From NCBI RefSeq assembly GCF_900143025.1, contig NZ_FRCT01000002.1:62001-126000 (forward strand): DNA of 64,000 nucleotides, given 5' to 3'. Source of the stretch: Ruminococcus flavefaciens (GTDB lineage: Bacteria; Bacillota; Clostridia; Oscillospirales; Ruminococcaceae). Below, in pieces: positions 1 through 7,750 of this stretch; position 1 is the stretch's first letter, and the number at the start of each line of letters is the position of its first letter. The notes beneath the pieces were generated by a model, which was not told where the DNA came from, ran no database searches, and saw only the letters and a list, made by a program, of their open reading frames with translations. The position numbers and the translations under genes were made by a program.

Positions 1-1
1 A

Positions 2-790
2 CCGCTCATGGAAGTATCTCCTATGGAGGCTATCAAGAACAATATCGTTGGTACATTCAATGTTGCTACGCTTGCACAGTTCCATAATGTTGAGAAGTTT
101 GTTATGATATCTACCGATAAGGCAGTTAATCCGACTAACGTTATGGGCGCATCAAAGAGATGCTGCGAGATGATAGTTCAGTATCTTGCACAGCAGCACG
201 AAGGAAGAACCGAATTTGTAACAACTCGTTTCGGCAATGTACTCGGTTCAAACGGTTCTGTTATCCCGCTTTTCAGAAAGCAGATAGAGCAGGGCAGACC
301 TGTTACTGTTACTCACCCTGATATTATCCGTTACTTTATGACTATTCCCGAGGCTGTAAGTCTTGTTATGGAGGCTGCTGCAATAGCTAAGGGCGGCGAG
401 ATATTCGTTCTTGATATGGGACAGCCTGTAAAGATAGTAACACTTGCAGAAAACCTTATCCGTATGTACGGAAAAGAGCCATATAAGGACGTAGAGATCA
501 AGTTCACAGGTCTCCGTCCCGGCGAGAAGATCAAGGAGGAGCTCCTTATGAATGAGGAAGGACTCCAGAAGACCTCAAACAAGCTCATCTTTATCGGTAA
601 GCAGATAGAGATAGACGAAATGTCATTTGCTTTCAGACTCAATGCGCTTAGAAATGCCGCACTTGAAAACAATGAAAAGATAGCTGTTGATGCTCTCCAT
701 GATATGGTTCCAACATTTACCACTCCCGAAGCCTTCAACAGCAAGGAGCTCAAAAAAGAGACTCTTGTATCCGCTGCGGAGTCAGCATAA
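2..790 (+). CDS. CapD/EpsC-type nucleotide-sugar 4,6-dehydratase, 3' part
   Basis: C-terminal 262 residues of a polysaccharide-biosynthesis protein of the extended SDR superfamily (UDP-GlcNAc 4,6-dehydratase/epimerase group). The reading frame is open to the left edge, so the NAD-binding Rossmann part lies outside the window. Visible hallmarks are the STDKAVNPTNVMGASKR segment, in which M-G-A-S-K takes the place of the usual YxxxK active site, then TTRFGNVLGSNGSV, and a C-terminal GLRPGEKIKEELL segment typical of CapD/FlaA1/WbpM-like enzymes. The product would act in the cytoplasm making a modified sugar nucleotide for capsule, exopolysaccharide or glycan synthesis. A hairpin terminator follows. 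The family is confident; the exact sugar product is not. Confidence 0.9.
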   Translation, partial: PLMEVSPMEAIKNNIVGTFNVATLAQFHNVEKFVMISTDKAVNPTNVMGASKRCCEMIVQYLAQQHEGRTEFVTTRFGNVLGSNGSVIPLFRKQIEQGRPVTVTHPDIIRYFMTIPEAVSLVMEAAAIAKGGEIFVLDMGQPVKIVTLAENLIRMYGKEPYKDVEIKFTGLRPGEKIKEELLMNEEGLQKTSNKLIFIGKQIEIDEMSFAFRLNALRNAALENNEKIAVDALHDMVPTFTTPEAFNSKELKKETLVSAAESA

Positions 791-827
791 ACGAATATTA
801 TGTTCCTTTCGTGGGATATACGTTGTA

Positions 828-855
828 CTGCCGATCGTTGATCGGCAGTATTTTT
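828..855 (+). terminator. Rho-independent terminator after the dehydratase gene
   Basis: Inverted repeat ctgccgatc/gatcggcag with a very short loop, followed by tattttt. It lies 38 bases after the stop codon and separates this gene from glnN. Confidence 0.8.
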
Positions 856-970
856 GTCATACCAATTTTTGTATATAGGGCTGTATTTGGCATAATATAC
901 CTTTTTTATGATAGAGTTGCGGTTATTTTGTATCAAGATGAAAAAGTGATGCTGCGGAGCTGTCCTTATA

Positions 971-999
971 TTGACAAAAAGCTGATATAGTGGTATAAT
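971..999 (+). promoter_or_regulatory. Sigma-A promoter of glnN
   Basis: TTGACA at 971-976 and TATAAT at 994-999 with a 17-base spacer, a perfect vegetative consensus. Transcription would start near 1006, giving a leader of about 50 bases before the glnN start. Confidence 0.85.
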
Positions 1000-1057
1000 T
1001 TTAAATTATAATGGAGTATTGTATATAAGAGTATTTATGCTCTGAGGAGGAAATTCT

Positions 1058-3154
1058 ATGTCTATTAATATCCCCGAGATCTTTGCTTGCAATGTGTTCA
1101 ACGAGGAGGTCATGAAAAACAGACTTCCAAAAAATATCTATAAAGCACTCAAGAGAACTATGCAGAACAGTGAGCCTCTTGCAGATATGGCTACAGCCGA
1201 TGTTGTTGCTAATACAATAAAGGAATGGGCTATCGAAAGAGGCGCTACTCATTATACACACTGGTTCCAGCCTATGACAGGATCTACTGCTGAAAAGCAT
1301 GACTGCTTTATCAGCCCTGCTTCAAACGGAATGGCTATCATGGAGTTCTCAGGCAAGGCGCTTGTAAAAGGTGAGCCCGATGCATCTTCGTTCCCGTCAG
1401 GCGGTCTGAGACAGACAAGTACCGCAAGAGGCTATACAGCATGGGATCCTACTTCCTACTGTTTCGTTAAGGAAGGAAGCCTTTATATCCCGACTGTTTT
1501 CGTATCCTATACAGGTGAAGTTCTTGATAAGAAAACACCTCTGCTTCGTTCTATGCAGGCTCTCAGCAAGACTGCTGTACGTTTTCTGAAGCTTTTCGGA
1601 AACGACAGAGTTACAAGAGTAACCTCCACAGTCGGCGCAGAGCAGGAGTATTTCCTCATAGATAAAAAAATGTACGACAAGCGTGAGGACCTTATCCTTA
1701 CAGGCAGAACACTTTTCGGTGCAAAGCCTCCGAAGGGTCAGGATCTTGATGACCAGTATTTTGCAAATCTTCGTCCGAGAATAGCTGCTTACATGGCTGA
1801 TCTTGATGAGGAACTCTGGAAGCTTGGCATTTACTCAAAGACAAAGCATAACGAAGTTGCACCTGCACAGCACGAAATGGCTCCTATCTTCACCACTTCA
1901 AACCTCGGTACAGATCAGAATGAGCTTGCTATGGAGGTTATGGAGAAGGTGGCTCTCAAGCACGGACTTGTTTGTCTGCTCCACGAGAAGCCTTTTGAAG
2001 GCGTAAACGGTTCAGGTAAGCATAACAACTGGTCTATGTCCACAAATGACGGTCAGAACCTTCTTGATCCTGGTGACACTCCTATGGACAATCTCCAGTT
2101 CCTTACTATTCTCTGCGCTCTTATAAAGGGTGTTGATGAGTATGCCGATCTTATGAGACTTTCAGCAGCTTCCGCAGGCAACGATCACAGACTTGGCGCA
2201 GACGAAGCTCCGCCTGCTATCGTTTCCATGTTCCTCGGTGAGGAGCTCGAAGCCGTATTACAGGCTATAGAGGACGATGCTGTATACAAGACAAAGGCTC
2301 GCGCATTCAAGATAGGTGTTGATGCACTTCCGTCATTCCCTAAGGATTCTACCGACAGAAACAGAACTTCTCCGTTTGCTTTCACAGGAAACCGTTTTGA
2401 GTTCAGAATGGTAGGTTCTTCCGATAATATTGCTTGTCCGAATGTACTTCTCAATACCATTATGTGTGAGGAGCTCAGTCAGTTTACAGAGATACTCGAA
2501 CCCTTCAAGGGCAAGGAAGACTTTGATGCAGAAGTAAGAAAGCTTCTCAAGAGCGTTATCAAGGAGCACAGAAGGATCATCTTCAATGGTGACGGTTATT
2601 CTGCTGAGTGGGTAAAGGAAGCTGAGAGAAGAGGGCTTCCGAACTACGCTTCGACAGTTGATTGTATGCCTCACTATACTGACGAAAAGAATGTGCGCAT
2701 ATTCCGCAAGTTTGAGATATATAACCAGAATGAGGTCGCTGCAAGAACCGAGATACACCTTGAAAAGTATTCAAAGACTATCCGTATCGAAGCACGTACA
2801 ATGGTAGAAATGGCAAGAAAGCAGCTTCTTCCTGCAACTATGGAATATGTTCAGACTCTTTGCGAGTCTATCGCTACAAAGAAGCAGATAGGCTTTACAA
2901 GCAAGACTGATGAAAAGATAGCTAATAAGCTCAATGATCTTGCAGACCGCTTCTATGATTCTATTGTAAGACTTGAGGATAGAGTAAACGAAGCAAATGC
3001 TGTAAAAGGTATCCAGAAGCAGGCAGAATTCTTCCATGATGTTGTTCTTGCTGAAATGGATATAATGAGAAGCATCGCAGACGAAATAGAGCTCAATATG
3101 CCTGCTGCAAAGTGGCCTATCCCTGCATATTCGGAAATTATTTACAACGTATGA
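1058..3154 (+). CDS. glnN: Glutamine synthetase type III
   Basis: Cytoplasmic ATP-dependent ligase that makes glutamine from glutamate and ammonia, the entry point of ammonium assimilation. The 698-residue length is characteristic of the GSIII family (about 700, against 450-470 for GSI). Visible GSIII features are the N-terminal FNEEVMKNRLPKNIYKAL segment, FPSGGLRQTSTARGYTAWDP, the glutamate-binding GAEQEYFLID, HNEVAPAQHEMAPIF, and NGSGKHNNWSMST. The start is fixed by GAGGAGG at 1044-1050, seven bases before ATG. The gene stands alone between its own promoter and a terminator. GSIII is common in Bacteroidetes, cyanobacteria and Ruminococcus-type Clostridia. Nothing in the leader resembles a known riboswitch, so regulation cannot be read from the sequence. 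Confidence 0.97.
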   Translation: MSINIPEIFACNVFNEEVMKNRLPKNIYKALKRTMQNSEPLADMATADVVANTIKEWAIERGATHYTHWFQPMTGSTAEKHDCFISPASNGMAIMEFSGKALVKGEPDASSFPSGGLRQTSTARGYTAWDPTSYCFVKEGSLYIPTVFVSYTGEVLDKKTPLLRSMQALSKTAVRFLKLFGNDRVTRVTSTVGAEQEYFLIDKKMYDKREDLILTGRTLFGAKPPKGQDLDDQYFANLRPRIAAYMADLDEELWKLGIYSKTKHNEVAPAQHEMAPIFTTSNLGTDQNELAMEVMEKVALKHGLVCLLHEKPFEGVNGSGKHNNWSMSTNDGQNLLDPGDTPMDNLQFLTILCALIKGVDEYADLMRLSAASAGNDHRLGADEAPPAIVSMFLGEELEAVLQAIEDDAVYKTKARAFKIGVDALPSFPKDSTDRNRTSPFAFTGNRFEFRMVGSSDNIACPNVLLNTIMCEELSQFTEILEPFKGKEDFDAEVRKLLKSVIKEHRRIIFNGDGYSAEWVKEAERRGLPNYASTVDCMPHYTDEKNVRIFRKFEIYNQNEVAARTEIHLEKYSKTIRIEARTMVEMARKQLLPATMEYVQTLCESIATKKQIGFTSKTDEKIANKLNDLADRFYDSIVRLEDRVNEANAVKGIQKQAEFFHDVVLAEMDIMRSIADEIELNMPAAKWPIPAYSEIIYNV

Positions 3155-3161
3155 TAAACTT

Positions 3162-3190
3162 AAAGCCGCCTGAATTGGCGGCTTTGCTGT
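3162..3190 (+). terminator. Terminator between convergent glnN and the PP-loop gene
   Basis: Hairpin aaagccgcc-tgaatt-ggcggcttt eight bases after the glnN stop. The T tail is weak on the plus strand. The palindromic arms could act in both directions, since the next gene converges. Confidence 0.6.
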
Positions 3191-3216
3191 TATATGAGTG
3201 CTTTTAGCTCTTTGGG

Positions 3217-4062
3217 TTACGAGTCTTTTTCAAATTTATTTGTTCCCTTTACGCTCAGTCCTTTGTCGAAGTCGTCAAGGAAATGATGATATTCGTTTCC
3301 GCGGTGATAGGAAATAAGGGTTTGCAGATTGACGTTTTCAACGCTCCTGAATATGTTCATATCAACAGAAGGATTGACCTCGCGAAGGGATTTGAGCAGC
3401 TGTTTTACCTCTGCACGTTTTGAACTTCCCTCGCTTTTTGTTATACGGCAGGCACACTGTATAAAATGCAGGCTGTTATATTCTGCCCAGCTTATGATGT
3501 CAGCTTCGCGCACAAGATACAGCGGACGTATGACCTGTACGTTTTCGTAGTTCTCACTGTGTATCTTTGGCATCATAGTCTGTATCTGAGAGCCGTAAAG
3601 CATACCCATTAGTATTGTTTCTATAACGTCATCAAAGTGATGACCCAGAGCTATCTTATTGCAGCCAAGCTCCTGCGCTGTTTTATAGAGCCAGCCTCTG
3701 CGCAACCTTGCACATAGAAAACAGGGATGCTTTTCAGCTTTTTCTGTTGACTCAAATATGCGGGTATTCATTATTTTTACAGGAATACCAAGAAGTTCTG
3801 CGTTTTCGACTATCTTGCTGCGGTTTTCTTCGGCATATCCGGGGTCCATAACTATGTATTCGGTATCGAAGCTTATATTGCTGTATTTTTGCAGCCTCAT
3901 CAGGCACTTCGCCATAAGCATCGAGTCCTTTCCGCCCGATATACAAACACCTATTCTGTCACCATTTTCTATCATTTTGTATTCATCTATACTTTTTCTG
4001 AATTTTGACCATATTGTCTTACTGAATTCTCCTGTAAGCGATCTGTCTATATTGATATCCAT
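3217..4062 (-). CDS. TtcA-like PP-loop ATPase (tRNA 2-thiolation family)
   Basis: 281-residue cytoplasmic protein of the PP-loop N-type ATP pyrophosphatase superfamily. The ATP-binding loop SGGKDS is at residues 42-47. A CxxC pair (C114, C117, in HPCFLCARLRRG) and further cysteines C203 and C205 match the positions at which TtcA binds its Fe-S cluster. The ALGHHFDDVIET segment is typical of TtcA/TilS relatives. In Proteobacteria TtcA makes 2-thiocytidine at position 32 of tRNA; Firmicute relatives are less well characterised, so the substrate is inferred only. The ATG is preceded by AGAGGT, and a good promoter lies upstream on the minus strand. It is a single-gene unit convergent with glnN. 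Confidence 0.8.
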   Translation of the reverse strand: MDINIDRSLTGEFSKTIWSKFRKSIDEYKMIENGDRIGVCISGGKDSMLMAKCLMRLQKYSNISFDTEYIVMDPGYAEENRSKIVENAELLGIPVKIMNTRIFESTEKAEKHPCFLCARLRRGWLYKTAQELGCNKIALGHHFDDVIETILMGMLYGSQIQTMMPKIHSENYENVQVIRPLYLVREADIISWAEYNSLHFIQCACRITKSEGSSKRAEVKQLLKSLREVNPSVDMNIFRSVENVNLQTLISYHRGNEYHHFLDDFDKGLSVKGTNKFEKDS

Positions 4063-4093
4063 AAGCTACCTCTTTCTTTGACGGCATATATAT

Positions 4094-4122
4094 AATATAG
4101 CCCGAATATCATTTAAAGTCAA
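4094..4122 (-). promoter_or_regulatory. Promoter of the TtcA-like gene
   Basis: On the minus strand TTGACT (4122-4117), a 17-base spacer and TATATT (4099-4094), 32 bases upstream of the start codon. Confidence 0.7.
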
Positions 4123-4163
4123 TAGTATAATGAGCTTTTTTTAGCTTATTGATATAATTCATA

Positions 4164-4192
4164 TTGACTTAATAAGAGAAATAATGTATAAT
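4164..4192 (+). promoter_or_regulatory. Promoter of cysE
   Basis: TTGACT at 4164-4169 and TATAAT at 4187-4192, spacer 17 bases. It is divergent from the TtcA-like gene's promoter about 40 bases away. Confidence 0.75.
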
Positions 4193-4238
4193 GATATTTG
4201 GAGATTGACATTTGTCTTTTTATTTTTGTGAGGTGGGT

Positions 4239-5198
4239 ATGATGAAGAATATTGAAGAACAGATCAATGAACTGGCAAAAAGAATTCTTTTTGATTATAG
4301 GGACGATCGTACTATCAATGAGATAAAGACTTTCGATCACGCTGATAACGATGAGATAATAAGCATAATCGAAGGACTTAGAAGGATAGTTTTCCCGGGT
4401 TATTTCAGAAATAAGAACTACAGGGTCTTTACCGTAAGAAATAATATGTCCATGATACTTGAGGATGTTATTTTCAAGCTAATAAGACAGATATTCGTGG
4501 TTCTGCGATACGATGGAAAATATGCTGATCTCAGTGATAATGACCTTAATAAAAAGGCTATAGAGCTTACATTTGAGTATCTCAATAAGATACCGAAGAT
4601 AAGAGAATATATCGAAACCGATGTTCAGGCTGCATATGACGGAGATCCGGCTGCATACAGCAAAGACGAGATAATATATTCATATCCGGGACTTTATGCT
4701 ATACTTGTAAACCGTCTTGCACACGAGCTTTTTGTGCTGGGAGTGCCGCTTATCCCGAGAGTTATGACTGAGCACGCTCACAGCAAGACAGGTATAGATA
4801 TACATCCCGGTGCTACAATAGGAAAATATTTCTTCATTGACCACGGTACAGGCATAGTTATAGGTGAAACTACAGAGATAGGGGACTACGTAAAGGTATA
4901 TCAGGGAGTTACTCTCGGTGCACTCTCGACAAGAGGCGGACAGTCTTTACGCAATAAAAAGCGTCATCCTACTATTGAGGACAATGTTACCATATATTCA
5001 GGAGCTTCTATTCTCGGCGGTGAAACTGTGGTCGGAAAAAATGCGGTTATCGGCGGTAACGTATTCATAACCCGCTCTGTTCCCGCAGGAGCTAAGGTAA
5101 GCGTAAAGAATCAGGAACTCAGATATAATTTTGATGATGCAGCCAAGGTTGAGAAATCCGATCTTGATACTGATGAAAGCTGGTTCTATATTATATAA
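4239..5198 (+). CDS. cysE: Serine O-acetyltransferase (long, EpsC/CysE type)
   Basis: Transfers acetyl from acetyl-CoA to L-serine, giving O-acetylserine, the acceptor for sulfide in cysteine synthesis; cytoplasmic. An N-terminal helical region of about 150 residues precedes a left-handed beta-helix of hexapeptide repeats. The core reads DIHPGATIGKYFFIDHGTG, then VVIGETTEIGDYVKVYQGVTLG with the HPTIEDNV segment, as in serine acetyltransferases. At 319 residues it is the long form. The ATG at 4239 is chosen because GAGGTGGG (4230-4237) sits directly before it; an in-frame TTG at 4212 has no ribosome site. It forms a single-gene unit. No T-box or other leader element was recognised. Confidence 0.92.
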   Translation: MMKNIEEQINELAKRILFDYRDDRTINEIKTFDHADNDEIISIIEGLRRIVFPGYFRNKNYRVFTVRNNMSMILEDVIFKLIRQIFVVLRYDGKYADLSDNDLNKKAIELTFEYLNKIPKIREYIETDVQAAYDGDPAAYSKDEIIYSYPGLYAILVNRLAHELFVLGVPLIPRVMTEHAHSKTGIDIHPGATIGKYFFIDHGTGIVIGETTEIGDYVKVYQGVTLGALSTRGGQSLRNKKRHPTIEDNVTIYSGASILGGETVVGKNAVIGGNVFITRSVPAGAKVSVKNQELRYNFDDAAKVEKSDLDTDESWFYII

Positions 5199-5334
5199 AT
5201 GAAATTATCCTGCTGAGCAGGTCAAGTATCTGCTCAACGAGGAAGTTTGAAAAAAATTTTTTGAAGCTGTTTGACGTAATATAGCCATGAAATGACATAC
5301 CGAAAAAATTTTTTGAAAAAATTCAAAAAAAGGC

Positions 5335-5363
5335 TTGACAGAATACAATTATCGTGATATAAT
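5335..5363 (+). promoter_or_regulatory. Promoter of the tRNA operon
   Basis: TTGACA at 5335-5340, 17-base spacer, TATAAT at 5358-5363: full consensus, as expected for stable RNA. A-tracts lie directly upstream (5250-5332) and may act as an UP element or curved DNA. Confidence 0.85.
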
Positions 5364-5408
5364 ATTAAAGTCGTCGGGCGAGAGTAACCGATGAACAGAA
5401 GAATATGT

Positions 5409-5484
5409 GGGGGTTTAGCTCAGCTGGGAGAGCATCTGCCTTACAAGCAGAGGGTCACAGGTTCGAGCCCTGTAGTCCCCACCA
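5409..5484 (+). tRNA. tRNA-Val (anticodon TAC)
   Basis: A 76-base cloverleaf: acceptor GGGGGTT/AGTCCCC, D arm from TAGCTCAG, anticodon stem TCTGC/GCAGA with loop CTTACAA (anticodon TAC), T arm ACAGG-TTCGAGC-CCTGT. The 3' CCA is encoded. Confidence 0.95.
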
Positions 5485-5491
5485 ATTCTTT

Positions 5492-5568
5492 GGCCTCGTA
5501 GTTCAGTTGGTTAGAACGCCTGCCTGTCACGCAGGAGGTCGACAGTTCGAGTCTGTTCGGGGTCGCCA
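5492..5568 (+). tRNA. tRNA-Asp (anticodon GTC)
   Basis: A 77-base cloverleaf: acceptor GGCCTCG/CGGGGTC, anticodon stem CCTGC/GCAGG with loop CTGTCAC (GTC), T arm with TTCGAGT, discriminator G and encoded CCA. Confidence 0.95.
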
Positions 5569-5572
5569 TTAC

Positions 5573-5648
5573 GCGGATTTAGCTCATCTGGTAGAGCGCC
5601 ACCTTGCCAAGGTGGAGGTAGCGAGTTCGAGCCTCGTAATCCGCTCCA
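5573..5648 (+). tRNA. tRNA-Gly (anticodon GCC)
   Basis: A 76-base cloverleaf: acceptor GCGGATT/AATCCGC, anticodon stem CCACC/GGTGG with loop TTGCCAA (GCC), T loop TTCGAGC, encoded CCA. Confidence 0.95.
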
Positions 5649-5653
5649 ATAGC

Positions 5654-5727
5654 GGCGCTATAGCCAAGTGGTAAGGCGTGGGTCTGCAACACCCTGATCC
5701 CCAGTTCAAATCTGGGTGGCGCCTCCA
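5654..5727 (+). tRNA. tRNA-Cys (anticodon GCA)
   Basis: A 74-base cloverleaf: acceptor GGCGCTA/TGGCGCC, short D loop, anticodon loop CTGCAAC (GCA), T loop TTCAAAT, discriminator T and encoded CCA. It is the last gene of the four-tRNA operon. Confidence 0.95.
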
Positions 5728-5731
5728 GAAG

Positions 5732-5797
5732 AGCATCTGCAATAGCGGGTGCTTTTTGTTTTACGTTTCTTCGATAGTTTGAAGAAACGTTTTTTTA
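5732..5797 (+). terminator. Tandem terminators of the tRNA operon
   Basis: A weak hairpin with G-U pairs (agcatct/gggtgct, then TTTTT) at 5732-5757 is followed by a strong one at 5763-5797: acgtttcttc/gaagaaacgt and a run of T. Confidence 0.85.
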
Positions 5798-5858
5798 TTT
5801 GTTGAGCCTATGTGAATTTTGCTTAGTTGAAATATTATAATTTTGTGTATATTGTTCA

Positions 5859-5887
5859 TTGATTATATATTACTTTTGTGCTAAAAT
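5859..5887 (+). promoter_or_regulatory. Probable promoter of the surface-protein gene
   Basis: TTGATT at 5859-5864, 17-base spacer, TAAAAT at 5882-5887, 33 bases before the start codon. The surrounding DNA is very A+T-rich, so alternatives exist. Confidence 0.5.
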
Positions 5888-5920
5888 AATATAAAATATT
5901 ATATTATCGGGGGATTGGCA

Positions 5921-7543
5921 ATGAATAAAATAAAAATCAAACGTTTTTTAAGTGTACTTACATCGTTCTGCATTATGGGAGCTGTACCGTTGGCGTTTCA
6001 TAATAAGGAAATACCTGCCGAGCCGGGTTCGCAGCCTGTTACAGCACAGAATAAGGCTGAATTGCTTGGTGTAAACGATACCGATGAATATTTTCTCGGT
6101 GCAGCAGGTCAGTTCTCGGTTTTCCTGCACGATGATTTTGCAGCCCGCGGTTCTGACTGTGAGGGAAGACTTGCTGTAGGCGGCAATGCGAATATTGGTG
6201 AGACTGCTTCCTATTCTGTTGGCGCTAAGCTTGATCCTTCAAGCAAGGCTGCTCAGATAGTCGTAGGCGGTGATACGCTGAAAAACTTCCAGCCTGACGG
6301 CAAACGTTTTGTCATAGGCACTGAGGGGACAATAAGCCAAGAAATAACAGATCATATGAACGCAGGTCAGTGTGAAGTTTACGTTGGTCAGCTTATCGAC
6401 TTTGATAAAGAGTTTGAGCTTCTCAATCAGAGGAGCATTTATCTTAGCAAGCTTGAACAAAACGCTAATCTTGGAATTGAAAAGTACTACGATAAGGGCT
6501 GGACTATCACAGGCAACGATAAAAACCTTAATGTAATTACTCTTAATGAAGATCAGGCAAAGATATTTAATGACGGATTCTTACAGATAGATGTTTATAT
6601 TCCTCAGGGTTCATATCTTGTTATAAATGTTCCCGGTGAAGATATAAAGCTTCCGCTTACTAATATGAAGCTTTATGACGATAAGGGCAATCTCCTTCAG
6701 GATAAGGGCGAAAATATGCCTGTTCTGTATAACCTGAAAGATGCGATTAAGTTCAAGTATCTGGGTTCGATACAGGGCTCTACACTTGCTCCTAATGCAG
6801 ACGGAAGCGGTGATGAGGGCGGACACGTAGCAGGTGCTACATTTGCGAAGTCTTTTGACGGCGGTATCCAGTTTGGATATTCTTCATTCAATCCTAAGAT
6901 GCTGAGTGGTTCTGAGGGCACGACAACTACTTCAACAACAACTACTACAAGTACAACGACTACTACAACTACCACAACCACTATGACTACATCTACTACA
7001 ACTACCACAACAACGTCTACAAGCACAACCACTACAACGCCCACAACTACAAGTACAACTTCGACTTCAACAAGTACGACCACTACTACTACGACTACTA
7101 CTACCACGACTACAACTACTACGACCACTACAACCACTACCACGACAACGACTACAACTACCACAACAACCACTACTACCACAACAACGACTACAACCAC
7201 CACAACGACTACTACCACGACAACTACCACAACCACTACGACAACGACTTCAACTACGACTACTACAACAACGTCTACTACAACCACTACGACTACATCA
7301 AGTACCACTTCAACAACTCTTGCTACAACGCAGGACGGTGAGGAGTTGACAAATACTACCACGACAACAACTTCTGCAACTACAACAACGACCACAGCTA
7401 CGACTACAAAGAAAACTGCTACAACTACCAAGAGCAAAACGGATTCTCCGAAAACAGGCGTTGAACCAGTTTATACAGGTTTAGCTGTTCTTGGTACGGC
7501 AGCTGTTCTGGCGTTCGTTTCGCGCAGAAGAAAAGATAAATAA
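5921..7543 (+). CDS. Sortase-anchored Thr-rich surface protein (choice-of-anchor A domain)
   Basis: A 540-residue exported protein. Residues 1-26 form a signal peptide with a lysine-rich n-region. Residues 45-330 resemble the choice-of-anchor-A / collagen-binding surface domain: YFLGAAGQFSVFLHDDF, DCEGRLAVGGNA, a serine-rich repeat-free beta fold, and GGIQFGYSSFNP near its end. Residues 334-505 are almost only threonine with scattered serine, a long, probably O-glycosylated stalk. The end reads SPKTG, a hydrophobic helix and RRRKDK, which is the LPXTG sortase layout with Ser in the first position. The start is ATG 5921, with GGGGGAT just upstream; TTG 5915 is too close to that site. Likely an adhesin or matrix protein; the ligand is unknown. 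It has its own promoter and terminator. Confidence 0.8.
   Translation: MNKIKIKRFLSVLTSFCIMGAVPLAFHNKEIPAEPGSQPVTAQNKAELLGVNDTDEYFLGAAGQFSVFLHDDFAARGSDCEGRLAVGGNANIGETASYSVGAKLDPSSKAAQIVVGGDTLKNFQPDGKRFVIGTEGTISQEITDHMNAGQCEVYVGQLIDFDKEFELLNQRSIYLSKLEQNANLGIEKYYDKGWTITGNDKNLNVITLNEDQAKIFNDGFLQIDVYIPQGSYLVINVPGEDIKLPLTNMKLYDDKGNLLQDKGENMPVLYNLKDAIKFKYLGSIQGSTLAPNADGSGDEGGHVAGATFAKSFDGGIQFGYSSFNPKMLSGSEGTTTTSTTTTTSTTTTTTTTTTMTTSTTTTTTTSTSTTTTTPTTTSTTSTSTSTTTTTTTTTTTTTTTTTTTTTTTTTTTTTTTTTTTTTTTTTTTTTTTTTTTTTTTTTTSTTTTTTTSTTTTTTTSSTTSTTLATTQDGEELTNTTTTTTSATTTTTTATTTKKTATTTKSKTDSPKTGVEPVYTGLAVLGTAAVLAFVSRRRKDK
6920..7438 (+). repeat. ACN-codon tract encoding poly-threonine
   Basis: Over 500 bases made almost only of ACA, ACT, ACC and ACG codons, with occasional TCA/TCT for serine. 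All four threonine codons are mixed, so the tract is low-complexity but not a perfect triplet repeat. Selection for threonine, rather than simple slippage, seems to maintain it. Length variation between strains is plausible. Confidence 0.9.
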
Positions 7544-7550
7544 GATATTA

Positions 7551-7579
7551 AGAGGCATCTTTTGATGCCTCTTTTTATT
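7551..7579 (+). terminator. Terminator of the surface-protein gene
   Basis: Stem agaggcatc/gatgcctct with a tttt loop, followed by TTTTTATTT, seven bases after the stop codon. Confidence 0.85.
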
Positions 7580-7629
7580 TGATACAACTATAAATTTTTG
7601 TCAATTTATTATTTTTTTGTAAAAACATC

Positions 7630-7658
7630 TTGAATATTTCTCTGATATGTTATATAAT
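7630..7658 (+). promoter_or_regulatory. Promoter of the rnf operon
   Basis: TTGAAT at 7630-7635, spacer 17, TATAAT at 7653-7658. The leader to rnfC is about 85 bases and contains a small GC hairpin gggc-ttttc-gccc followed by TTTTT (7670-7688), a possible weak attenuator. Confidence 0.75.
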
Positions 7659-7750
7659 TATTATTGTGTGGGCTTTTCGCCCTTTTTGTGACATTATTTT
7701 ATTTATAAATCTATTCGGCAGTATATCTGCTTTAGTATAAGGAGAAATAT

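Noticed and set aside
331..936. 201-codon minus-strand frame under the dehydratase
   Set aside because: Shadow of a strongly coding plus-strand gene; it also runs over the terminator.
5300..5332. A/T palindromes as a replication origin or DnaA region
   Set aside because: No DnaA boxes (TTATCCACA) or dnaA/dnaN neighbours; they fit a promoter-upstream bend better.
5405..5674. Open frame of 89 codons across the tRNA cluster
   Set aside because: It lies over three tRNAs with clear cloverleaves; no ribosome site; a chance frame.
6697..7437. 246-codon poly-valine frame on the minus strand
   Set aside because: It is the complement of the ACN threonine tract; no start site, and composition fully explained by the surface-protein gene.
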